DNA from: Brasenia schreberi
Lineage: Eukaryota > Streptophyta > Magnoliopsida > Nymphaeales > Cabombaceae
Direction: 5' to 3'
Length of the DNA stretch: 64,000 nt
Assembly: GCA_036023115.1 (NCBI GenBank)
Contig: JAYKKT010000056.1
Location: 434,001 to 498,000 of the forward strand
In this document: one piece after another, positions 13,690 to 25,060 of the stretch
Layout of the letters: every line of letters begins with the position of its first letter
Numbering within the stretch: position 1 is the first letter of the stretch
Notes under the pieces: model-generated
Database searches by the model: none
The model's input: only the letters and a program-made list of their open reading frames with translations
What the model was told of the DNA's origin: nothing
Program-made: the position numbers and the translations under genes

Positions 13690-14010
13690 TACTAGGGCAA
13701 CGTATCGGGCTTCACTAAATTGCATCTACCAACATATCATGTCATGAAACCTCTCAAAGAATGCCTCAATCATCTCGTTGGCCTTCTACCATAGGTTCAA
13801 CAAATCATCGGGGTTAGGATAAAGCCTTATCTTTTTAAATCTTTTCAAGAAGGCCTTCTACATCTCATTCCACTAATGTATTGATCCAGACTTCAAAGAT
13901 GTATACCAAGCATAAGCTTGACCAATAAGAGAGGAGAACAATGTATGCCCTGAAAGTTAGCCACGACTATGATGGGGTCACTCCTCATCTAACACTGGTA
14001 CATGGTTGCT
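13690..14010 (-). pseudogene. Gypsy gag fragment
   Basis: The minus strand reads GQAYAWYTSLKSGSIH, then KAFLKRFKKIRLYPNPDDLLNLW, then FFERFHDMI, separated by stops. This is the conserved middle of the retrotransposon gag domain (pattern 'GKA-TW--SLPPGSI-SF-EL---F---F'). It lies at the expected 5' end of the element. Confidence 0.65.
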
Positions 14011-14289
14011 GTGAATCGGGTTCTCATGTGACACTCAACACACAAAGGATGTAGTGGTTCCATTGGGCATGCAAAGAATGTATTTGTCTGGATTGACTTA
14101 ATTCGAATGGCATGAGTAGCCCAGTCAGAAGCGTTCATGAAGTGCAAAGCGTATCAGAGAACGGTGACCTCTATTTCAAAGGGTTTGGATAAGCTCAGGT
14201 TATTAAAGTGAGTTTCTTGGAATCCGTCTAGGTGTATTCGAGTGCTACGCTTAGATTGATGGAGGTTAATCGTGATATGATCATTGATG

Positions 14290-14395
14290 AAGTCGACAAC
14301 AACATCGAACTCAGATTAGAGAACAACTATCTCATGAACAATAGAGAGAAAGTTGACAACATCAAACTCAGATTAGCGAACAACTATCCCAAAGT
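14290..14395. repeat. Short tandem duplication
   Basis: Two diverged units share AACTCAGATTAG followed by GAACAACTATC (about 14,308 and 14,367). They are roughly 58 bp apart and lie between the gypsy gag region and its presumed promoter, where a leader would be. Confidence 0.6.
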
Positions 14396-14601
14396 TGTTA
14401 CAATTGACTAAAGCTACAGGAAATTACTCGTAAGAAGGAAAATAAATTTTGATTCTGGATGTGTGTCCATGCCCCTCTTTGATCTCTTCCGTTTCCTTTT
14501 ATAGAGCTCGTGAGTCAGTAACAAGTCAGCTTTCAGCCGTTTTTGGATTCCTCAGATGCTACCCATGCTGCGTCGATTTTTGGCAATAACAATATATAAT
14601 G

Positions 14602-14964
14602 TGTTGAGCCGAGAACGGCGTTGATGATTGTGTGAATGCCGGAGTTTACAGCACAAGGAATCTGCGAGATTAGTAGAGTAAAAGAAATAGGAAGATAGAG
14701 AGAATGAGAAGAATGTATTAACAGTTTCCCACAAACAACTTTCTCCGGGATTTTTTTTTCTGTTTTTCTTACTTATTTTGATCATTCTCTCTTATATATT
14801 TATAGAGTGATCACAACTTCATCTTCCCGATTTACTCGTCTGGGCTTTCCGTTACAAGTCGTTTTCTTCTTTTTCTAACGTATACATTTTTTAATCTTGT
14901 ATATATTTGTACATGTAATATTTTTTCTCGAATTTTACCGCTGAGAATGATCATTTTACGTTAC
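14602..14964 (-). repeat. Copia 3' LTR
   Basis: It starts TGTTGAGCCGAGAACGG and ends CATTTTACGTTACA on the plus strand. It is collinear with 20,196-20,555 and contains a TATA-like CTATAAATATATAAG on the minus strand (about 14,792-14,806). A purine-rich tract (minus-strand AAGTAGGAGA, 14,965-14,974) lies directly inside it. Confidence 0.92.
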
Positions 14965-15205
14965 ATCTCCTACTTAGCCATTCAAGCAAGTAATCCGATA
15001 TATTGGTTTTGCCTCCTACTTTTGTAGGGTTTTTAAAGTTATGTCACATATGATTGTTATTACAATCATTACCTATTATGTGGTTTTTTTACCCACACAA
15101 TAATCAAACAAATCTCAAACTCATGTTTGTAACATGTTTTGAGAAAATATCTTATGTTATGCCTTTAGTCAAGGGGTCTGCCAACATATCATTTGTTGGC
15201 ATATA

Positions 15206-15505
15206 TTAGATGGATATTTTCTTTCTCATAACCATATCATGAACATATTGGTATTTAACCATTATATGCTTGCTTTTGCAGTTATCAACTCTACTCTTAA
15301 TTAGAGTAATTGCTGCATTGTTGTCACAATAAATGACAACTGGCTCGTTGACTATATCCAACTTCAGATTATGTATGAAGTGACTTATCCAAACGACACT
15401 TGTTGTAGCCAAACGACACTTGTTGTAGCCATACAACAAGCCACATACTAAGTTTCCTGTGTATGCAATGCTACACAACTCTGTTTCTTGCATGCCCAAG
15501 AAACA
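15206..15505 (-). pseudogene. Copia RNase H
   Basis: The minus strand shows the C-terminal half of copia RNase H, including VIYCDNNAAITLIKS and then KSKHI-VKYQYVHDMV. This matches the family pattern 'IYCDN-AAI-LAKNP--H-R-KHIDI-YHFIRE'. The active-site Asp of CDN is kept. A 20-bp tandem duplication at 15,389-15,428 shifts the frame. Confidence 0.8.
15389..15428. repeat. 20-bp exact tandem duplication
   Basis: CCAAACGACACTTGTTGTAG occurs twice head to tail inside the RNase H region. Twenty bases is not a multiple of three, so it breaks the reading frame. Confidence 0.95.
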
Positions 15506-15839
15506 ACTCCACCTCCAAATAAGAATATTTGTCTTGAGGCTGATTTGCTGTCATCTTTACTCTCAACAAAGTCAGCATATGAGTATCCTACCACTTTAGT
15601 TCATCTTATTGAAAATATATTCAAGTACTTTGTTTCTTTAAGATATATTGGAATCCTTTTCACAGCTATCCAATACTATCATCCAGGATTACTTTGATAT
15701 CTGCTCACAAGACTAACAACAAAGATCATATTAGGTCTTGTACATAACATAGCATAGATCAAGCTACCAACAACTTATGCATAAGGAATGTTAGGCTTAT
15801 CATCTCCTTCACGAGGACATTCAACATTGCTTAGTTTTA

Positions 15840-16570
15840 CCTCTTTTGCAATGGAGTAGAAGCAAACTTGTATTCACCCATTTAAAACTTTTTGAGGATA
15901 TAATCCGTATATCTCTCCTGACTTAGGCATAGAATATTAGATTCTCTATCTCGAGAAATCTTTATACCGAGGATATAGGATGCTTCTCCCGTATCCTTTA
16001 TTTCAAACCTTGAGTTTAACCATGGCTGAGTTTTGACAATCATCTCATTGTCATTCCTAGTCAATAATATATCATCTACATATAATGATAAGATGACAAA
16101 GTGACTCCCACTATTTTAGACATATACTCAATGATTAAGTTCATTTGCCACGAACCCAAGTTCAATAATGACATTTTGAAAAGTCAAATACCATTAATGA
16201 GGTGACTGTTTAAGGCCATATAGAGATTTTTTCAACTTATATACATTATCTTCTTGACCTTCAACTATGTATCCTTTAGGTTGATGCATATATATGATTT
16301 GATCTAATTTTCATTTAGAAAAGCAATTTTTATATCTAACTAATGTAAATCCAAATCAAAGTATGCTGATATTGATAGGATTATTTTTATAGATATAAAT
16401 TTCAGATTAGGATAATATATTTTAATATAATCTATTCCCTTCGTTTGGGAGAATCCCTTTGCAACCAACCTCGCTTTAAACTTGTCGATTGATCTATTGA
16501 CTTTATATTTCTTTTTCAGAACCCATTTAAAGCCTATGTCTTTTCTTTCTTTTGGTAAATCAACCAACTC
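15840..16570 (-). pseudogene. Copia reverse transcriptase
   Basis: 16,340-16,567 gives the RT start (GFKWVLKKKYKVN, then KARLVAKGFSQTKGIDY). Around 16,050-16,090 an intact LYVDDILL active-site box is read. 15,882-16,064 gives the block after it, with KDTGEASYILGIKISRD and LSQERYTDYIL. The pieces are in different frames with stops between them. Confidence 0.85.
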
Positions 16571-16822
16571 TCAAACTTGTTTTTTTTCAATGGATTCAAT
16601 TTCCTCATCCATGGCTTTCTCCCAATCTGATGATTTAGATGAGTCAATAATCTTTCAATAAGTCAAGTTATCAGTCAACTCATCTAAATCTACTAAATTG
16701 CACACTTCTTGTACAAGATAAGTGTGATAATCTTTTAAGTAGGACGGTGCGACCCTAGGCCTTTTATGTCTACTTAAAGTTTGAGTTGATTTAAGAAGGT
16801 CTACTGTGGGTTCAAATAATGA

Positions 16823-17603
16823 TTAATCTAAATCTACTAGATCATCAACAAATTCATCATTATTCTCAAAGATGTCATTCTTAGTATCTTCTAAGAATTC
16901 AACATCTCTACTCCCTATGAGTCCAATGTCCCTATGATAAAATTGATATCCCTTCGAGTCTTTAGGATATCTGATGAATATACATGTCAATGACCTATTG
17001 TCTAGATTGTCTTTAGACTGATTAAGGATCTTCAAATAAGTGATAAATCCCCACTTCTTAAGATGACCTAGGTTGGGTTTTCTTCTAAACCATATCTCAT
17101 ATGGTGTAGTGAATACAACTTTACATGGTACTTTATGAATATGTATATTGCTGTACTTACTGCTTTTCAAAATATCCTTGGTAGAGAAACATCTATTAAC
17201 ATTGACCTTGTCATGTTTAGTATGGTCCTATTATATCTTTAAGCTACACCATTTTGTTGAGGTGTCCTGAGTATTATATTTTATTTTGAAATACCAAAGT
17301 CTTTACAAAATTCTAAAAGTTCTTTAGAGGTGTACTCCCACCTCTATCTGATCTCAAGACTTTCATTGTATACCCTATTTGATTTTCAACTTTTTGCTTA
17401 TATTCCTTGAATACTTTAAGTGACTTAGATTTATGTGTCAAAAGATATAGATATGTATATTTTAAGTAATCATTGATAAAGGTTATGAAATATACCTTTT
17501 CACAATGAATTTTTACCCTAAAAGGTTCACATAGACCCGTGTGAATGATTTTTAACAAGGTTGTTGCTGTTGTTATCTTCTTAGAAAATGTTTTTCTTGT
17601 CAT
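16823..17603 (-). pseudogene. Copia integrase core
   Basis: 17,313-17,603 carries the core start (LLKIIHTGLCEPF), the second catalytic Asp in LRSDRGG, and YFITFINDYLKYTYLYLL. 16,823-17,170 carries the C-terminal part (TPYEIWFRRKPNLGHLKKWG, then CIFIRYPKDSKGYQFY and SRDVEFLED). The usual HTD--GP motif reads HTG--EP, so the first catalytic Asp has been replaced by Gly. A stop and frameshift separate the halves. Confidence 0.85.
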
Positions 17604-18119
17604 TTTCCCTTGTATATAGGTTTTACATTTACCAAATGTCTTTTCTTGAAAAACTGGAAATAAGTCAAAGACGAATTAATTTTCTCAATTTTTTCAGACT
17701 TATATGCCCTAAGCGTCTATGCCTCATATTCACATCAACATTAAAGGTACAACCGATATAAGCATAAAAACCTTCTCTTTCATTTAATTTGAATAATCCT
17801 TGTTCATCATCGAACAATTCTGAGAAGGCTATCCTTTCATGCTTCCCTATGATTACTTTACTAGGAACAAACTTGACTTCAAAACCTTTTTCACCAAGAC
17901 CAAATTGTGCCTTATATTTGACATCATTAATACATCAATTAGAACAACCCGTTTACCTTTTACATACATCTTAAAGGATCCCGCACCAAGGACATCTAAG
18001 AAGGTATTATTTCTCATAAACACCATATGTTCCCTGAGTTTATATTCCTTTAGGTCTGTGACCCCTTCTTTGCTCTTTGAGATATAACTTGTTGTTTTAG
18101 AGTTAATCCACTAACCAAA

Positions 18120-19075
18120 TATTGGGCGACCCATGTAGAGGCATTCTAAAACCACGTAGATTATGTCATGCTTCTCCGATTGACTACGTTGTTGGGTGTT
18201 TCTATCGCCGTTCTTTTTGTTGCGACAATCTCTCTTGTAGTGCTCATTCTTCCCATAATTAAAGCACTTACCTTGAGAAGCAGTTTCCTACAATTTCTTA
18301 AAAATTTAACCATCTTTTTGTTATTCTTACCAAACCTTTTGTTTGGTTTATTTTTTTTCTAGTTTGGTCTAGAACTTGTTCAATTCTCTTCTTGAGATAT
18401 TACCAACTTATCCTTCTTATTTCTATTCATGTTCTCTTGTTCAATTACTAGTTTGAGGGGTAAGTGAGAAATGTTTGTTTCACCTCCTAACCTTAAAGTC
18501 GTGACAACCATATTCCATCAAGGGGGAAGACTATGTAGGATAGTTGATATTTGCATAACCTTGGAGATGACCGACTTTGTTACAACTAGGTCCCTTGCCA
18601 ATATTAACATTTGGTTTATATGTTCTACTACATTATTTCCTTCTTTCATTTTATAGGAATTATATTTTTGTAGTAGTAACTGAATATGTAGTTTAATTGT
18701 AGTATCATATTTAGCTGTTATTCAATCAAACAACTCTTTTGCAGTCTCGTATTCTTTAAATATCCTAATTAGGTTATCCTCTATATAAGTTAATATTATA
18801 GTTTTGGCTATAGTATCATCTCTAAGATAAGTTTTGTATGCATTATTTTCTTCTTCTAATGCAGTTGGAGTAGGTGGTGGAATTATATCATTTAAAAAAT
18901 AATTTACACCCGCAAGTGTAAGTGTTAAAAGGATACATCTTTTTCACACTTGAAAGTTTAGACCATTCAGCTTTTTTTGTGTTTCTCAACTCTGATACAC
19001 AAATCTTAGAGCTCATTTTAATTTGTTTGGCAAAAATAACAATAAGATGGTCTAAGAAAAAATAACTAACCACGT
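18120..19075 (-). pseudogene. Copia gag with degenerate zinc knuckle
   Basis: The minus strand gives the UBN2-type gag (KEYETAKELFD, then KMKEGNNVVEHINQM and ISTILHSLPP) and then a CCHC knuckle at about 18,200-18,262. The knuckle reads C-F-N-Y-G-K-N-E-H-Y-K-R-D-C, so the second Cys has become Tyr. Stops occur throughout. The gag start is near 19,070. Confidence 0.75.
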
Positions 19076-19845
19076 GTTAGTAAATTGTACTAGTTTGCAA
19101 CAACTATTGAAAATTATATCTTAATTTGATTATGTTTATTTCAGAATCAGTCAAGCAATGAAACAATAATTTTCCCTTTATTTTGTGCCACTATAATTTC
19201 CAAAAAATCTTAGGGGCAAATTAGGAATTTTACTCTTCTATCCTGTTTTGAAATTTTTCAAAAAGACTAGCAAAATAATAAAAAAGCATATGGTTCTCTT
19301 ATAAAATTCACGACTGATTGAGGGTAAACTCATAATTATACCCCTCAACCCGTTTTTTAATTTTCTTAAAAAATAGGGGTAGTAGTGTCTTTTCACACAA
19401 TGGTAAAACTGTGAACTTTTAATCGGTAGTGGGTAACTTCGTACTTTCATAGTCTTGTATTTCGTAATTTTTGAAAACTATCAGTGGACCGTTTTGTCTT
19501 TTCATCCATAAAGGGTAAAACTACTTAAAAATATCTTGACTTTTTTGTAATTTCATCTAGTAGCAAATTTAAAATTTCAAAGCATGCCAGGGGCAAAACG
19601 GTCTTTTGAGGGCACTGCCCGGTGTAGTTTCCAAGAAACCGTTTTGGCGCCCATTGTTTTCTAGCTGTTGTTTTGAAAAATTGTTTATCGGTTTTTATTT
19701 GTTTCGAGAAGACGGGGAGAGAGAAAAGAGAGGGAAAGAGAGGGGAGGGAGAGTACAGGCAAGAAAGGAGAAGAGAGAGTGTGATAGGGAGAGGGCTATG
19801 GTTTTTGGTCGCCTCTTACTTCTTCGCATTATCTTGCCTTTGGTA

Positions 19846-20139
19846 GGGCTTGCTGGTTCTGTCTTCTCTTGCCTTTGGCAGGGCTTGCTAGCTTTCTCTT
19901 GTCTTCATCTTGTTTCGCCTTGTCTTGCCTTTTGCAGGGCTTGTTAGCTCCTCCTTGTCTTGCCTCTTACTCCGCCTTATCTTAACTTTGGAAGAGTTTG
20001 TTAGCTCCGCCTTGTCTTGCCTTTGGCAGGGCTTGTTGGCTCCGTCTTGTCTTACCTTTGGCACGACTTGCTAGCTCCGCCTTGTCTTGTCTTTGACAGG
20101 GCTTGATGACTCTGCCTTGTCTTGTCTCTTTGTTTCTTT
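19846..20139. repeat. 35-bp tandem repeats in the copia leader
   Basis: Four consecutive 35-bp units start at 20,000, 20,035, 20,070 and 20,105 (core CTTGTCTTGCCTTTGGCAGG). Irregular related units extend back to about 19,846. They lie between the primer site and gag, in the transcribed leader on the minus strand. The family usually has a short unique leader here, so this is a local expansion. Confidence 0.85.
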
Positions 20140-20181
20140 TTGTTAAGTGAGTTGCTCTTTTGTGTAGGTCTTCGACAACCC

Positions 20182-20195
20182 CGCTCTGATACCAA
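20182..20195 (-). other. Primer binding site (tRNA-Met type)
   Basis: The minus strand reads TTGGTATCAGAGCG immediately inside the 5' LTR. This is the complement of the initiator tRNA-Met 3' end used by plant copia elements. It fixes the element's orientation. Confidence 0.92.
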
Positions 20196-20555
20196 TGTTG
20201 AGTCGAGATCGCCATTGATGATTGTGTGAATGATGGAGTTTGCTGCAAAAGGAGTTTGAGAGATCAATAGAGAAAAAGAAATAAGATGAGAGAAAATGAG
20301 CATAATGTAATCACGGTTTTTTACAAAAAGCTTTTTGAGGGAAGATTTTTTTCTGTTTTTCTTACTCATTTTGATTCTTCTCCCTTATGTGTTTATAGAG
20401 AGTGATCATGGCTTCATCTTCTCGATTTACTCGTTTGGGCTTTCCATTACAAGCCATTTTTTTTGTAACGTGTACGTTTTTTAATCTTATATACGTTTGT
20501 ACATATAACGTTTTTTCTCGAATTTCACGGCTGAAAATGACCATTTTACGTTACA
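20196..20555 (-). repeat. Copia 5' LTR
   Basis: Starts TGTTGAGTCGAG and ends CATTTTACGTTACA on the plus strand. It is collinear with 14,602-14,964. A minus-strand TATA-like CTATAAACACATAAG lies near 20,382-20,398. The perfect TAATG target duplication follows at 20,556. Confidence 0.92.
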
Positions 20556-20560
20556 TAATG

Positions 20561-22050
20561 AACATAAGCTTGCTTGTGCGGAAACGCGAAATGACTTTAC
20601 TATCTCCATTCATATTTTTCATAAAGAAATCACAGAGCTGGAAAAGAAAACATCTTTTCGGTGGTGTTAATCTTTTGATCTTGCGCCTTGCCTCACCCCA
20701 AAAATTATATAGACATGTCACGATGATGGTGAATGGCATCATGCTCGAACCAAAGCTTCGCTAGACATGACCCTCGCTGAAATGAAATGGACGTTATAAC
20801 TCCAATTGAAGTAAAGAGAATCCCTTATAACGACTTTCCATGGGCACAAAGAGCAATATCTCTTCTGGCTAGCGAGTTGAGTCACAACTTGAAGGTCATG
20901 CGATCGCCATCCGTGGGAGTGCAACTGGCTTCAGCCTCCCCATTGTTACCTAAAAGAAGGAAGGAAGACTTTTCATGGAATCAAACTACTAAAGGATTCG
21001 TTTCAAAAGTTGGATTATAATGCGGGCAAGTTGCTTTTGTTTTCAGGGTATATGAACCCAAAACCTGGCATTTGTCCATAAATGGGCCGGAAATGTCTGC
21101 TCTACGCTGCATTTTTCCAGTGCCGAGCCCCCGAGCCCCGGGCCAGGCCCATTTTAAAATCTCTATATCAATGCATTATCCTCCCCATCTAGCAGTCTGG
21201 ATTTGCATTTGGTATCTGAAATATCGGAAAATTAACCAGATTCAAATACATTTTTTTGTTTATTCTGATAGATATCCAATAGATGTTCGATATATGAATC
21301 AAATTATAGTGTGTATCTTGATAGTATCGGTTTTCGCCTTTCATTTCCGAGTGAATGGCAATTTTTAAGTCTTTAGATAATTTTATTAGGATATCTAAGA
21401 AAAACCCTCCCTCAACAATGAGAAGCTCGGCTAATAAGAGGATGATGTGCAGTTCCATGTTTGGACAAAGGGTGTTTTGCTAGCAGGTAAGCTCTGCTCA
21501 TTCATATAGAGTACTAGCTGAGTAACCAACAATGGTTGTTCGGTTCGCTCAGCTTGCTTGCAGTCCTACCCTCAACCAGCAAAGGGTATTTTTTCTTTTA
21601 AATATCTGATTTAGATATTCAACATGTTGGCTGCTTTGCATGGCATTTTCTTCCCCTCTCTCCCTCTCTCTCTTTTAAAAAAATTTGTCTCGTCTTTGAG
21701 AATCTTAGGAACGGTTCTGAATGGGATACGACAATTGATTTTAATTTAATCCCTGATAACGTGTTCGCCATGTTGGCTTCCGATAAGTTTGCTTAATTTC
21801 TCTATTCTTTTGAAGAAGCACGCGGCTGTATACGACAAATTCGTGCTATTTAATTTAAGCTACGATTAACGCATTTTAAGTGTTTGTTTTGAATAGCATC
21901 AGGGGAATATTTTGTTATGATTAGAGCTGCATGGCGAGATGAGTCCCTCGTCATTTGGCTCGTCTTAGCTTGTTGTTACAGGCCTAGCTTGGCTCGTCTT
22001 AAATATATGAGCTTCATGAGATGAGCTACAACTCAGTTCACATAGTACCG
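20561..22050. other. No recognisable gene
   Basis: This flank of the copia element should be the continuation of the sequence it landed in. Several 60-120 codon open frames exist on both strands, but none shows a domain. 21,120-21,150 is a short GC-rich patch (CCGAGCCCCGGGCC). Confidence 0.4.
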
Positions 22051-22055
22051 TGAGA

Positions 22056-22412
22056 CTAGACCTGCCGGGTTCCAACAGGCCCCAGTGTGCTGACCCGGAA
22101 CCATACCGGCCATGGAACTGGCCTAAACCAGAACTTTGGAGAACCAGAACTGGAACTAGGAAACACAACGGTTTGTTTTTGGTTTCACCTAGAGGAGAAA
22201 CAAACCGAAACCAGTGGTTCCAAGGCCTTTTTCTGTTAATTTTAAATATATTCCCTATTTTTAGGCTAAAAGCGAAACCAGAACTGCAACAAACATTGAA
22301 CCAGACCTGAAACCGGAACTAGAGCCAGAACCGAAAGGGGGGCTGTTCCATTCTGGTTCCAGGTTTTGGTGGAACAAAAACTGCCTGTCCAGAACTAGAG
22401 GTACCTATTTAC
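22056..22412. mobile_element. hAT-like non-autonomous element (probable)
   Basis: The segment is rich in CCGGAACC/GGTTCC/AACCAGAAC motifs in both orientations. It begins TAGACCTGCCGGGTTCC and ends near CTGCCTGTCCAGAAC. Such CCGGTTC-rich imperfect inverted ends are typical of plant hAT-related miniature elements. No convincing 8-bp target duplication was seen, so the ends are approximate. Confidence 0.45.
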
Positions 22413-23071
22413 CCGAAACCTATCCGGGTTATAAGGTCAGAATATACGTATTATTACAAGAAAAATTAAGAATAGCGATGGAAATTAGCAAGGGACCATC
22501 GAGGGAGAGCTTTCACTAGCTAAAACAAGACTGCAATTTAATTAAAAAGGCACAGCGGATTAGGGATGAGAACTCGATCTCTGCATTTCTTTTCCATTTG
22601 GTGATGGAACTTCCCTCCCTAATCTTCTTGATTGGCTTTAAAGATTAAAAAGATAATGACTTAATTAGTAGGATAGGTGTATGTCGGATGGTCAAGAGTT
22701 CTACTTAAAAAATGTTGGTGGATATCTGGTGATAGATAGATGGTCTGCTGATTCGAAACGTTTGTTCTTAGTTTGTATTTAAAATTGATGAAGATCAGTC
22801 CGTGTGAATCAGACCAAATTGAGCCCAGAATCACCAGCGCAGATACCATGTCAATGAAAAATAAATAAATAACTACGTTGAAATTGTTGTCTTCCCTTGA
22901 AGGTGAATATGAATGCGTCGGAATTTGATATTAATTTGCAAAAGCTAACTAGTTTGATGAGCACCAAAAGATCTAATCAAATTATTGTGTCTTGAAACTT
23001 ATGCTTCTATAATGGCATAATTCTATATTAACATGAGAAGAGTTAAATGATTACATTACACAAGATAGAGC
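22413..23071. other. No recognisable gene
   Basis: Unremarkable AT-rich sequence with no supported feature. Confidence 0.4.
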
Positions 23072-23418
23072 TGTTGGACTAATATCTCAATTTCAAACAT
23101 AAAGATAACTTATCTAACTTAAACTTTTCAATTATGAAGATAACCTTTTCGTTTCTTATGATACTCTTTTATTTCTCGAGAAACTCTCTCAATTCTCGAA
23201 TTTTTTTTCAATTCTCGAGACATTGGTGCTTCAAAAACACCATACTATATTTATGGAATTTGTAGTATAAAAGGGTGTCCCAATCTAAGATTTCAACACA
23301 CAATAAAACAATTCTTCAAGTTCTCATTATATGAAAAACTCTCTCTATAAGAGCAGAGGTGATTGTTGTAGGGATTGAAAAAAAGGCACTCGCATAAAGG
23401 ATCAGCAACATACATATG
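23072..23418 (+). repeat. Copia 5' LTR (first copy)
   Basis: Starts TGTTGGACTAATATC and is collinear with 32,634-33,003. Shared landmarks are ATTCTCGAGA, a TATA box GTATAAAAG (23,265-23,273) and GGATTGAAAAAAA. It is followed by GGTATC...ATCAGAGCAGG, a primer site interrupted by about 20 bases. The TATA box is upstream of TTTCAACACACAAT, where transcripts would start. Confidence 0.85.
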
Positions 23419-24207
23419 AAGGTATCCCATATCGAACATCAAGTGCCATCAGAGCAGGTTCTTATCATTGATTTTAATTAATTTTCTCTTAATTTTTTTA
23501 TGAAAGTTTTTGTTAATAATTTGTTTATTTGAAAAAACACTAGAAAAAGGTAATTATGGTTGTTTTTTGAAAAGGTAACATTATTATTTTATCCATGTGT
23601 TTTCTTGGCATTTTGCTTAATGGATAAAATATTATGCGAAACTATATCGAAGGACAAATTGGATATACATGTAGCAATGCAAAATTTTTGTTTTTTATGC
23701 TATAATAAACATGTATTGTAGATTTTTACATGTTATAAAGTGATTTTAGCATACTTTAAATGTTTTTATATATTTATCCAATTTACTACTAGATTATGGA
23801 ACATCATGTTATGAACCTTTAATTAAGACGATTTGTTTTTTCACCAATGTGATGCCAAGTAAGAAGAATTAATTGTTTAATTACATAAAGTCCAGATCAA
23901 ATTTTGTTGGAATTTGAAATCTAGTGAGTATGATGTTTCCGATTGAGATTTTAGATAAATTAGATTAATAGTTGTCCATCAACATGGACTGTTATACTTA
24001 TATCTAAATGGGTGAAATAATTTTATTTATATATAATATGTGATATTTTAGTACCCAACGATACTATGTGACATAGACATGCATGGAAATAGAATTAGGG
24101 TCACGCTTTTTCTTTAACTACTAGCAATTGTTTCATCTACTAATATAGGGCTATAATGATGTTATTGTTAAACTTTAGACGTGTATATTTTCTATGCATA
24201 GACGTGC

Positions 24208-24790
24208 ATGTGGTCTTCTTACGTGAACATTTTTATAGTTTTTGAAAAGGAATTGATTCGGGTACCTGAATGGTACAACTGTGATGTTTTAATCGAGTTG
24301 ATGGACTTAGACCTTTGTTTTTGGGTGGATGCCTCTGAAGCACCCACCGATGAAAACAATACAGATTCAAAGGTTGTGTTTGCTAAATAGAAAAGATCCA
24401 ATATATATATATATATGGATATGATTGATAAACAACTTGTTGGACATGATAAAGCTAAAGCATGTGCCTTCATTAAAAAAATCACTTTCATGTGGTACTC
24501 ACTAAAAAGAAATATAAGGAATCATGACTATTTATATGGATACGATTGATAAACAACTTGTTGGATATGATAAAGCTAAAGCATGTACCTTAATTCAAAA
24601 ATTCACTTTCATGTGGTTCTCAGTAAAAAGAAATATAAGGAAATACATCATGACTATGTGTGATATTGCAAAAAAACTGAATAATCTCAATATCAAAATT
24701 TCAAACGCTTTCCTAGTCCATTTCATCTTATAAACATTACCGATTGAGTATGACCTCTTTAAGGTTTCCTATATTCTTCCTCTTCATGTG
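24208..24790 (+). pseudogene. Copia gag fragment with internal tandem duplication
   Basis: The frames give DKQLVGYDKAKACTLIQKF, then MCDIAKKLNNLNIKISNAFLVHFIL, stop, TLPIEYDLFKVSY. This is the UBN2 gag block (pattern 'I-DAFLVHFILNSLP--Y--FK-SY'). It belongs to the LTR at 23,072. The frame is broken and stops abruptly at about 24,780, where gypsy protease sequence begins. Confidence 0.8.
24413..24659. repeat. ~121-bp tandem duplication in gag
   Basis: ATATGGATA(T/C)GATTGATAAAC starts at 24,413 and again at 24,534. Both copies run through to AAGAAATATAAGGA, with about 10% differences by eye. It disrupts the gag frame. Confidence 0.9.
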
Positions 24791-24839
24791 GCCTTCCAAA
24801 TAGGAGTACCCATGTCTAGGCTTAAACCAAGTCCCATCG

Positions 24840-25060
24840 TTATCACATGATAAGATGGAAATTCATCCCATCCCTTAGGATCCATCGAGTTACCCATGGA
24901 GGTAAGAAATATCCCACATATGGGGCTGTTTCATGTTTTAACATAAACTCCCATTACAACTTGTTGTTAGGGAGGCCTTGGATACATTACATCCGAGCCG
25001 TCCCTTCAACCTTTCATAAGTGCGTAAGTTTTCATGTAATAATCAAGTAGTGGTGATCCT
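24840..25060 (+). pseudogene. Gypsy protease, C-terminal part
   Basis: Reads [18 protein letters not shown], then [20 protein letters not shown]. This matches the end of the Tat-type protease domain (pattern 'YN-ILGRPWIH---AVPSTLHQ--KF'). The active-site part upstream is not recognisable. Confidence 0.8.

Larger units (their letters stand above)
9374..14601 (-). mobile_element. Degenerate Ty3/gypsy retrotransposon
   Basis: Going leftwards from 14.1 kb, the minus strand gives gypsy domains in the standard order: gag, protease, reverse transcriptase and integrase. All are broken by stops and frame changes. The protease signature VDGGAMLN suggests the Tat-like branch. A reverse-oriented TATA motif at 14,497-14,504 suggests that the 5' LTR promoter lies here. 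The copia element at 14,602-20,555 begins just beyond it. No 3' LTR could be delimited on the left. Confidence 0.7.
14602..20555 (-). mobile_element. Complete Ty1/copia retrotransposon, inactive
   Basis: The element is bounded by two LTRs of about 360 bp, each running TG...CA, and flanked by a perfect 5-bp target duplication TAATG (14,597-14,601 and 20,556-20,560). It is read leftwards on the minus strand: 5' LTR, tRNA-Met-type primer site, leader with 35-bp repeats, gag, protease, integrase, RT, RNase H, polypurine tract and 3' LTR. The order integrase-before-RT places it in copia. By eye the LTRs differ at roughly a fifth of positions, so insertion is old. Every domain has stops, and integrase has lost its first catalytic Asp. 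Confidence 0.93.
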
